From Eutreptiella sp. 'Long Island Sound 2002' (Eukaryota > Euglenozoa > Euglenophyceae > Eutreptiales > Eutreptiaceae): a DNA stretch of 64,000 bases. Each line of letters starts with the position of its first letter. The stretch's first letter is position 1. The notes below the pieces were generated by a model. The model made no database searches and was not told where the DNA came from. It was given only the letters and a program-made list of their open reading frames with translations. Shown in pieces: positions 23,083-33,600 of this stretch. The stretch lies in the NCBI GenBank assembly GCA_964036045.1, contig OZ038392.1, forward strand, positions 25,424,663-25,488,662. Reading direction: 5' to 3'. A program made the translations under genes and the position numbers.

Positions 23083-23538
23083 GAGGACACCTATAATGTC
23101 AAGAAAATATTAAGTCACCGTACTTACCGCAGAAGACTTCTCTTCAAGGTGCGGTCGGAGGGTTATACCAAAGATTGGGATACCGAGGAACCCGTTGAAA
23201 CCTTCTTATCATCCTACAACAAAGTTTGGAGAGATTACTTGCAGAAACAGAATCTCACCCAAACCGTTGACATCCTTGCCCACCTTGGTGGACCGCTCTC
23301 ACGAGCGTGCCACGAAAAGAAAACCCTAACCAATATGGATATATTATTGTTTGGGGAAGGGAGGAGAGAGAGAGAAGCGGTGGGAGACAGGAAAGAAGAT
23401 GTGCATGCACGGCGCGCTCCTCGGTTACAAAAATCCCCACCGGAGCAGGGCAGTGGGTACCGCAGGTTTACCCCACCGTCTACCTCTCTCACCGCTAAAG
23501 GCTTGAGAGTCCTTGGGGTGGGGTGGCGTGGCATATAG
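23083..23538 (+). CDS. Chromodomain extension of element C Pol beyond an in-frame UAG
   Basis: In frame with pol after the TAG. Residues YNVKKILSHR ... LLFKVRSEGYTKDWDTEEP ... VWRDYL follow the chromodomain pattern of other Ty3/gypsy chromoviruses. Two positions normally Trp are changed: KVRW reads KVRS, and DTWEP reads DTEEP. The aromatic cage is therefore incomplete and histone-mark binding doubtful. After about 23,290 the frame runs on through low-information sequence to a TAG at 23,536-23,538. Confidence 0.7.
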   Translation, partial: EDTYNVKKILSHRTYRRRLLFKVRSEGYTKDWDTEEPVETFLSSYNKVWRDYLQKQNLTQTVDILAHLGGPLSRACHEKKTLTNMDILLFGEGRREREAVGDRKEDVHARRAPRLQKSPPEQGSGYRRFTPPSTSLTAKGLRVLGVGWRGI

Positions 23539-26500
23539 CCTGGGGCGGAAGTGGGACGTGTTCTTTCGGGGGTCTTAATGCCATTCAAACCCCTATCCTT
23601 GGGTCTTACTGGAGCACTCACACTACCACCAGGACTACTGCCACAAGTCCTGCCCACGATGACGCCCCCCGTCAAGGGTGCTAACAACGTGGCGAGCACT
23701 TCCCGAAGACTCTACCGGGTTGTGCGCATGGTGGTGTTTGCAAGGTTTCGGAGTGCCGCCCCGTACCGAAACCACGACCCCACGACCGTCCCTGACCCGT
23801 GACCCAAGCCAACGAGCTAAATCATTTGCTCACAATGGCGAAGGGCTTGAAAACTTCGTTGGGTTGGCGGGTACAACCCATTTTCCCTTTTTGTGTTGGG
23901 CGTGATGGTTTTCCACCGATTTGCCCTTGTCCACACGAGGGTAGGTATACAAGGCACGAAGTACTCGTGTGGCTGACATTACGTGGAAAAAATTTCGTGG
24001 CGTGCAAAATTGCCACTACATACGGCGAGGACTTAAGCCTAGAGGGAGGGGTCGTCCTCTACAATACAAGTATTCTAATATGAATTGCAATGGGTGCCTT
24101 TGCCCCGTCACTCTATGAGTGGGTGGGGTCTTCAAAGGCAGAGAGTGGCGTTGCGGATTTGGGCCATCTCCTCCGCCTGGGTATTTGTTCCCGGTCGCTA
24201 TGCGTGCCCGGGTTGGGAGTCGGTACCCTCCATTGCCATTGCATGGGGCCGCATGCTGGCTTGGTGTGCTCTTCATGTCCTTGATGAATTTCGCGGGGGA
24301 ATTCCTGCCTGCAACGAGAGGGAACAGACAATATGATGAAAAGGGCGAGTGTGCACATGCATATGTTTATGAGAGAATATGTATATTAATGTTTTCTCTA
24401 GAGTTCCCCACGAGTGGACTTGGATTTCCACAACACCCGAGGGGTCCTCTATCCCAGCACCCAACCAAACGGGTTGTGATATGGGCGTGGCATTTTTCTT
24501 TATAGAGACCCGTGCGTGGACTTGGATTTCCACAACACACACGAGTCTCTCTGTCCGAGACACACCAAAACCGGGTGTGCCCGTGGCCAATGGTAGCGTG
24601 TGTGTGCGCATGCCATTAATTTAGTTACGGAATTATATGGTTGCCTATTACGTTGGTCAGTTGGTTATCACCCGCCCCCCGAACAAGCAAGACCTAGGTT
24701 GACACCTACCTTTGGGGTTTTGTAGCCGTGTACACCGGCCCAAGTTTACACACGGAGGTGTAAACATGAACCGTCATACACGGTGTAGAGGGGTTGGGGG
24801 AGTAAAACTCCTTCGGGGCGTGTCATCGTGCCCCCGGGGAGTAGGGTGGGCTGATAGACCAGCGGGACCGTACGGGCGACCTCCCCAATCTGCAACCTGG
24901 AGGTGACCCCCTGCGCTACGGCCCGCCGGTGGCACACCCACCGGCAAAGGTAACACGCGAGCTAACCTAAGTGTTTTTACGCACGCCCCCAAGACACACA
25001 CGAACACCAAGCAACAAGGTGGCGTATCTATACACGTGTTCTATTGTGGATATGCTTACTGTTTGTTGTGTGTACGTGAGTAGTTTGTGGAAGCTCTTGC
25101 ACGTGCCGTATGTGTGGAGTGCCCCCATCACGTGCCCCAAGGCCGCCACCGCGAGACCCACACTCTGTGATGCCCTCCGGGCGAGTGTGTGCCCCCGGGC
25201 CCTGCCAATGGGTGTGCGCGCACAAGTGTGTCTTGTGTTTGTCGGTGTGCATCGCTCTATTATGTGTATATATGATATATATACGTAGTATGGCTCCTAG
25301 GTGAGGGGTTAGCAGTGAGGTCAGGTTATTATTACATGGTTATGAGGTTTGTCTATTTAAGTGTGTCTACTCACACCCTCATCCCATCTCCGTACCTCCT
25401 CCTTTACCCTCTATGTGATGCATCACGTGTGACACACATGCTCAGTTAGACATCCACACGGACACGACCCTTGGCTGAGCAGTGCCCGTATCGTACAGTC
25501 ACAACCGTGACTGGTTCATTCATCCTGGTCCGTTCCACACGATCATCTTTCTTTGGTGTCTGGTGTGTTTGACAAGTGGGCCTTTGGCTAGGACTTGTCT
25601 CGGTCTTTTACAAGCAAGTAATCAAGCAAGTTTACATCTTACAAGCAAGAGCTCACTCATTACTACAAGCGTTACGGGCAAGCACACCAAGAACATCAAG
25701 CACATCAAGCCCTCATAAACGATCTAAAGCACGTGGGTGCAAGGTGTGGGCATCGTACCCGTGTTTTGGTTTGTGCCTAAATGATCGTCGATCATTTACC
25801 CTGAGGCCATCGTGACCTCTTTCCTCTACTTAGTGAGCTACCGTGCGCACTGTGGGGCCATCGTGGCCGTGTTTATTAGTGGGCCTAAGCATGCACAAGA
25901 CAGAGGCAGGCACAAGACGGTGATGCATCGCAAGGCAACAATATGGCAAGATCACGGTGTTCACTGTTCCAAAGTGTGAAAAAAGGGCTGTGGTGGCTGT
26001 AAGGACTGTTACCACGGTTGCCCCGCGTTGCACTGCGAGACAGGACCGTTAGCCCCCCGTGGTAGCAGTCCCCTGGCCGAAGACCATCAGGTTTTGTTGC
26101 GTCGCTTGTGAATGTTTCCCTGGCCTCTATCTCTTTTATCCCTCGTCCTCCCTTGTGCAGGCACAGTCCTACGTTGCTGTTTGACACTCCCGTCCATTCT
26201 CCTGGCAGTTTTTTCCAAAAGTGAAATTTTTGCACTTTCGCGTCGCACCGCTTCGCATGTACCATTACCTTCAGTTTTGTTTAAAAGTGTGATTTCACTT
26301 TGCCTTTAGTTTTAATTCTTTGAAAAACTACCTGCCCTTACCTGCTGGACCCCACATGCCTCATGCGACAAGCAAGGACCAGACTCTACGCGCAACAGCT
26401 CGCGATTTCGCCTACTACCTATTGCGGGACCTGCGGGATCCCGTTCATCAATTTGTGTATTCCGGCGGTGGTTCGATTCCCACCGATCGGAGCTACTCCA

Positions 26501-26640
26501 GCGGCCGTGCGGCCGGCTCCGGTATTGCCTGCGTAGGTTCGATTCCCTATCGGGCGGAATCTGCTCACTCGTGATTTGCTGCTGTTTGTGACTGCTACGT
26601 TCCTCTTGGGCATGTACTTCCTGCCCGTGGCAGTCGTTTT
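23539..26640 (+). other. Long 3' region of element C
   Basis: About 3.1 kb between the chromodomain frame and the polypurine tract. It contains two copies of GTGGACTTGGATTTCCACAA (about 24,413 and 24,513), an ACAAGCAAG/CATCAAGC-rich patch (25,610-25,715) and two GGTTCGATTCCC motifs (near 26,472 and 26,537). No domain is recognisable in the short ORFs. It could be a long 3' UTR or a decayed accessory gene. Confidence 0.5.
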
Positions 26641-26651
26641 AAGTGGGGGGG
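26641..26651 (+). other. Polypurine tract of element C
   Basis: AAGTGGGGGGG directly precedes the 3' LTR start TGAAGC, as expected for plus-strand priming. Confidence 0.85.
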
Positions 26652-26770
26652 TGAAGCAGGTCACAACCCTACCCAGGCATTTTACCCCTAAGGGAGCATT
26701 ATTTGGCCCTATCTATGGGATATATGTGGGATAGGGTATATCATCTTCCATTTCCTTGTTAGGAACATAG

Positions 26771-29143
26771 TGACGCGTTCCCGTGGGGGGCCGGCCACGG
26801 GACGCTGCGGTGACACGCACAGGTGAGCAGGCAGGCAAAGCACTACGCTCACAAGGGCATCAATACGCTCGTGTCATGTGACAAAGCGTTTCAGGATCCT
26901 TGCCACTCTGCAACAAGGGAACGAAAGTATGTACAGCAACACATCAGGATATGTACACATGGGGTTAAGACTGGACTGGGGTAAGGGCATTACAGGACAA
27001 TAGACACTCTATCCCAACTCGTATCCCAATCCCAGGTCCGACCCTCTCAGTGGCTGGTGAGGGCGGGGGCTCAAACACAACCCATGCCCTGCTCAGTCCG
27101 GACCCTGAAACCCTGCCAATACGGGGGGTGTCCCGCCCTGCCACAGGCGAGTTCCTGGAAACCAAGTGGCTCCAAGGCCAACCGACAATGGCTCCCTATT
27201 CTCCCCTAACGACAGGTTCTAACCCCCCTCTGAGCCAGAGATATGGCCCCGCCATTATCCCTCAGGAGTTGGTAGCTGAAAATGGGCTGTTTCAGCCCAA
27301 ACTGATATTAGCATGAAAAACTCCAAAATTGACCCCTCGTCCGGACCCGCCAGAGGTAGGGACGAGGCATCTGACCCTTTGTCCTTCGCATACTAACTCC
27401 TTGGAGCCCTCACCCAACCTGGTTCCCTCTGAGGTCCCGGCATCAGGGCACCACGGGTTTGTCACGTGGGGTCATGATTGCCAAAATGGCAAAATCGGCC
27501 GTCTCGGGCGACCGTCCAGGGTAGGAGATCTTGGCGATATTGACGCGCCAAGCCTTGATTCACAACCCTTGATATCCCCTTTGCTCCCATGCCCTGGGTT
27601 ATCGCTTGCTGTCACGCCGGCTGCTTACTGTTCACCGAGGGGATGACCACACGGACGGGGCAGAAAGCAACATGCGGTGCAAAGGTGGGGATCGTGGATC
27701 GCACCAAAAGTTGAATGGCTCCGGATGAGCCGGAGGAGCAAATACGAAACTCAAGGGCGTTCAACCCTTGGTCATATGCTACAATATGCGCACTTTGATC
27801 CTGGCTAGATCCCGTGCCCCATGGAGATATGGTAATTCCAATATGGCATACAATGGCAAAAACAGCGAAATTTGGCCAAAACGGCCCGCACTCATGATTC
27901 CATATCTCCATGGCCGCGGCAACACCTCAATCCTTGAAGCACACTATTTGTGGGAAAAAGTGCATATATCGGCGATATTGGCATGAACATATCCTTGGGA
28001 CCTTGAGGAGCAAAAATATGAGTAAACACCTTTGGAGTAGGCCCATAGTAGGTGCTTTCAAACATGCACACTATGGTTAGATTGTCTCCGCCCACTCGTG
28101 TCATTAGTGCTTGCATATGAGCGCGTGTGCAAAGAGGCAATGTGGCACGCGTGCTCACAAGGCGACGTAATATAAAATAGAAGACAAGGTTGTAAAAATC
28201 AACCATGCCATCCACGATGTCCTTCGTGGTCTCTACTTTACATATTGCCTTGGTTCGAGGCTCAACTCCCCATAGGCTTCGAATACGAGCCTCGGGGGTT
28301 TGGCCATTTTGGCCTAATTTTCGACCAAAACTTGCCCTCTTTTGAAAATAGCATTTTGGTACGCATTGAATTGCGTGGAGCCATCGTTGAGTGGGCTCGA
28401 AAAACGAAAATGGCCTCGGGCTTTTGGTCTTGTGAGCCTCGTGTTCGGTCATTAACGTTCATGCTCACAAGGCCACAAAGTTGGCGTTTGCGCACGCAAA
28501 CGACTTGGGTTTGCGAGACCCATAGGCTGCCTAAAACACCGCCATTGCCCGCTTCCCTAAGCAAGATGATATGCCCGCGTGAAAGGGGCATGGATGAAAG
28601 ACATAGGGGGGAGACGTAGGGTACCGTGCGAACTCTTGGTCCTTGAGAAGCATGAGTTCGCACGATCGACGGAAAGCCTTGCGCGCTGATTTTCTCGAAA
28701 ACGCAACGGCGAAAAATTCTGGTGAACACACCAGATGAAAGTACATTAAATACCCTCTAGATTCAGCACTTAAGTTCTCTTAGAACCTCACAGGTACTCG
28801 AGAAAAGTCAATCACAAAACTCGCCACGGAGAAGCGACGAAGGCGCGCGAACAGGCGACATCAGGCGGCGATTTCACGACAATTAGAAATCGCGGTAGAA
28901 ATCGGGTATTTCACCGATTTCCGACTGAAAATCGCCTAAGACAATAAAATTACGGTAATTCTACATCGATTTATTGGTTAGAAATCGGATTCCAGATTTC
29001 ACGGGTTAGAGAACAGAGATAGCCGGTGTCAACGGCTTCCGCACGGGTGTGACGGCTCGCAGGCCTCTGGGCCATGGGCCATAACGGGTGTGACGGCTCA
29101 CAGGCCTCCGGGCCATGGGCCATAGGTTCTGGGTACCGCTTCA
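26771..29143 (-). repeat. 3' LTR of element A (left copy, 472-bp deletion)
   Basis: From TGACGCGTTCCC to ACCGCTTCA. It matches 40,375-43,219 closely but lacks the 472 bp present at about 41,524-41,995 in the other LTR; the joint is near 27,920. The self-primer 11-mer is at 26,883-26,893. Confidence 0.93.
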
Positions 29144-29154
29144 CCCCCCTCCTT
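29144..29154 (-). other. Polypurine tract of element A
   Basis: CCCCCCTCCTT on the + strand (AAGGAGGGGGG on the coding strand) touching the 3' LTR. Confidence 0.88.
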
Positions 29155-30652
29155 AGAGCAAACCCTGGGGGGGGCTCGATAACACCCAAGCATGGCAGCG
29201 GGTACCCAGGACCATTCCCTGAAGGGGGGGGGGTGTCACCTCCCACTTCAGGCCTATTCCCGGGTTAGGTTGCCCATCGCGATCCCACGGTGAAACAGGT
29301 ATGATGCTGTAACTGTAAGTAACTGCAAGTATAGTATCAAGTATCAAGTATCAAGTCCCGGGTCCTGGCGGCGACTGTTCGGCATCCAAAGGACCCGTTA
29401 ACCCATACCAGGCGCACCGGGTGCCGGCTGCTACGGTCACCACCACAGTGGCAGTGGCATACACAGCCAACATAGGCGACACACGACGACCGAGGTGGTC
29501 CCACAGGTCGAGAGCGACCACAAAGATCCATCAGGCTACCCCAAGCTTCCCAAGGCCCGCCGACTGGGGAGAGTCCCCACGGGTCCTTCCTCGGGCGCAC
29601 CATGTCCATATCCATACGATGCGAGTCCAGAGTGCCACAGCGGAACTCCTTAAGGGATCTTAAGGGAACTCCTCCTGAAGGGATCGGGCATCAAGGCCGT
29701 CTTTTCCCTCGCCCTATTACCACGAAGGCCATACATGAGGGAGTCCTCATGCAGTGTGGGCGGAGGCGTCGACTCCTCAAACCACCAGTTTCCCAGGCAG
29801 ACTGACCGAGGTCAGGAGCACCGGAGGCCGCCATCCGAATGCAAGTGCGTCTGCGAATCGGTAGGCTCACACTGGGACTGACAGTGGCGGACCGCTGGGA
29901 GTGTAGTCAGGCAACTGGGCTTCCCGCCTGGCGCCATCAGGATCTCCACACATCACAGCGAATAGGGCAACACGGTATCACGAGCACTCAAACAGTAGAA
30001 TCTGTACTCAGGTACTGGTCCAGGCTGGACCAGGCAGCATGAACATGTACACGGCGACTCAAGGCGCCTCTGTATCCCGATTCGTGGTGAAAAACAGTCC
30101 ATCCCTCAGCGATGGGCTGATGACACTTAACATACAGATGCACATATCCTGGAGGGCAGAAAAACAAGTAATAATGTGGGTAAATAGGCGTGTAAACACG
30201 CTCTGGACAGAGCGCCAAACCACGCCACGGTCAGGATAAGGCAATGCAGGAGGGTGGACAGGAAAACGCCTGAGTTCAGGCCATATATAGTCTCGAGACA
30301 CACGTCGACTGGTCTGGATTCCGCAAATGCCATGGAACCAGACCACACACCAAAAATCGCAATGCCGATGACAGCGGCATCCGTTGCGCAACGTCGTATG
30401 GGCTTCAAGGCCCCAAGAGCTCAAAAAAATGAAGGTCAGTCGCCCTACCTGGTTTCCCAAGGATTCAGCAGGTGGGGAGTGACGAATAGAATTGAAGGAG
30501 AGGGGCCATCCTCCTCTGGATTCAGCAGGGGGGGGTATATGGCCACTGTGATGGCAGGTCACCGGAAGATGAGAGAGAGCAAGCAAGTGAGGGACGATCT
30601 GTCGGCCTCACAAGCGCCTCAAAGCACATCAGGGGAGAGCTCAGGGCGCTGA
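29155..30652 (-). other. 3' untranslated region of element A
   Basis: About 1.5 kb collinear with 4,272-5,743 of element B. No ORF is conserved between the two copies. Confidence 0.75.
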
Positions 30653-33600
30653 TCAGGCACCCCTGGCTGCAATCGCCCGGGTGAGTGCTGCCAAGTCCGA
30701 AACGTGGATCTTGGTCTTGTGCTTGCGGATGTACTCCATGAAGGGAGTATTGACCCGCGGCACGAACGAGGAGACGGGTTCCCAGGTGTCGTGGGACGGC
30801 CCATAGCCTCGCCAACGAACCTTGAACTCCAGACCTCCGGGTGCCGAGGCTTTCGGACGCTGAGCCAGGATCTTCTCGACAGTATAGTCGTCCTGCTCAG
30901 CATAGTCATCATCCGAATCAGCCTCATGTGCGGCGTAGCTCAGGGACACATGTTGGCCACGGAGGTCGGGTTCCCGCACACGGAGCTGACTCTCGTGGCG
31001 CTCCCGGAACTGTCCGTGACCCACCTTGATGCGGTAGGTGTCCTCACCAATCCTGCGGACCACCTCGCCGGGTGTGAACCAGGTCTTGGTGCGGTGGGTG
31101 CCCATAGGGCGGGGTCTGATCACCCACACCGGGTCTCCCACCCTGAACTTCTGCGCTGTCGAGCTCAGGGCGGACTTCTGACGCTCAGCATGCTCTTTCT
31201 CAAGCTGCTGGCGGATGTCCCGCGCCGTTTGCTCTTGCCGCGCGAAGAATTCCTTGGCATCCATAGCCATGCCATCACCAGACAAGGGAAGTCCCTTACC
31301 CAGGGGGTCCCTGCCGAACAGAATCTGGTGAGGGGACAAACCGCCCGGAGTGGGGGTGTCATGATGGGCCTTCAGAGCAGGCCACATCTCCTCAAACCAG
31401 TTCCGACGTGGATTGGTGATGTGGATCTTGCGCAGCTTCTCGAACAGCTGCCGTCCAGCCACTTCAGCACGGCCGTTGGACCGGCTGAGATAGGCGACGC
31501 TCTTGGCATGTCGTATTCCCATGAGGGAACACATAGCCTTGAACCAGCCACCAGTAAACTGGGGCCCTCGGTCACTGCAAATGGTGCGGGGGATGTCAAA
31601 GACGGTCAGCCAATGACGAATCATCATGACTGCCACTTCCTTGGCAAGCAACCCCTTTTTGCGTGCCGGAACGGCTACAACGTAGCCGCTGTGGCGGTCC
31701 ACACAGAGAACCACACAGTCAAAGGTCTCCTTGCCAATGTGCACTTTGGGCATGGAGAAGACGTCCATGGCCACGCTCTCCATGGGCTGGTCAGGAACCG
31801 GGGTCCATTGGGGTTCCCCCTTGACGTTCCGGTTATCAGGATTGCAGGCCTGACAGACCGAGCAACCCTTCCTGACCTTCTTGATGGCGGTGTGGAGAAC
31901 GATATGGTCGATCTCGAACCGACGCTGCATGTCAAGGGCCTGCTTCTTGACCCCTGGGTGCAGCATGTGGTGGTGCCAAGCTTCACACAGCTCGAGCACC
32001 CGGGACTCTGGTACTAGCAGCTTACCATTCCGGTAGAGCTTGCCATCTTCCTCAGTCAGCCCCTTTGGCCACTTCTGCCCGTCATCAGGGTCGGTCACAG
32101 CCCTATACTCGGCCGCAAAGGCCTCAGACTTGGCGTAGTCGTCGGTCCAGTCGTCCTGGAGGCAAGACTCCGGGAAGAGGTGCTTGTCGGACACAGCTCC
32201 ATCAGGGGCGAGTACTCTGACCGCTCTGCTCACCCTCGACGCGAGGGGGGCATCCGCAGCCATGACGACGAAGCATTTTGCACCCTCCTCCTCCATCTGG
32301 CGCTCCATTTCAATGATCCTCTTGGCTTCAGCGGTCTCAGCCTCATCGCCATGGGCAGAGATATCCTGCATGCCCTTGCTGGCGGGATAGGCCCACCTAC
32401 TGAGACAGTCCGCCACGGTGTTATCCTTTCCAGGAATACAAACAACCGTAAGGTCGAACTTGGCCAAGGTCTCATGCCATCTTGCCCGTCGGGAGGCGGG
32501 ACCTGAGGGGGTGACCACGTGCTCCTTGTGCCACGACTGCAGACTCTGATGGTCGGTGCAGACGGTGACGGGATGGAGGGCTATGTACCCAGCCCATTTC
32601 CTGAGAGCCATGACGATGGCATACGCCTCCTTTTCACGGGGCGTCCACGTCCGTCTCTGGCCTTCCGCCAGGACTCGGCTCCAGAAGGCCACGGGCACGT
32701 GTCTCCCGTCGTCAAGCACTTGCTCCAACACAGCGCCAATGGCGTAGTCGGAGGCGTCGGTGCGCAGGACGAACCCTGGGTCGGGATCCACGAGGTGCAG
32801 ACCCACTACGGATAGCAGCGCCTGCTTCATCCCCTCAAAGGCACGGTCGGACTCAGCTGTCCAGACCAGAGCCTTCTTGGACCCCTTCTTGGTCTCCTCT
32901 CGGTTGCCCTTGAGCATGGTCGTCATGGGGGCTGCATACTCGGCGTACATTTTGATATACCCCGAGTAGTAGTTGCAGAACCCCAGACACGCCCGTAGCT
33001 CAGAGACCGTCTTGGGCTTTTCCCAGTGCTCAATCGCAGCCACCTTGCCAGGTATGGGCTTTCGCTGCCCGTTTCCGACTACGTGGCCAGCGAAGACCAC
33101 CTCGCTTACCGCAATGGTGGCCTTGTCACTGCTGCCCGTGAGTTTGTGCCGAACCAGAAGGTCCAGCACTCGAGTAACGTTCCTCTTGTGTGCCTCCAGG
33201 AGCTCCTCGTAGCTCATACTGGGGTCCCCGGACGCGATGATCACATTGTCCACGAAGGGGTCCGCACAGTCACGCACCGGCTCAAGCAGGCTCTCCAGCA
33301 TCTGCTGAAAAGCCGCATTGCCGTTGGTAACGCCCATGGGCATCACCTTCCACTGGAGAGGTCCAAGTGGGGTGCTCATGGCTGTGCAGGCACGGGACTC
33401 CTCGGCGAGAGGCATCTGATGATAACCATGTTTCAGGTCAATCACCGTGAAGATCCTCTGCCAATGTTTCTTTTGCAGCATGTCCTCAATGAGGGGCAGC
33501 GTATAGCTGTCGTGCTGCGTTTGGGCGTTCAGGCCGCGGTAGTCGACCACGAGCCGCCACTCACCGGCAACCTTCTTGGGGATGACGAAGCAGGGAGAGG

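Noticed and set aside
26400-26580. Possible tRNA genes, from two GGTTCGATTCCC motifs
   Set aside because: The T-arm-like stems close only with an 8-nt loop, and no matching acceptor, D or anticodon arms could be folded around either motif.
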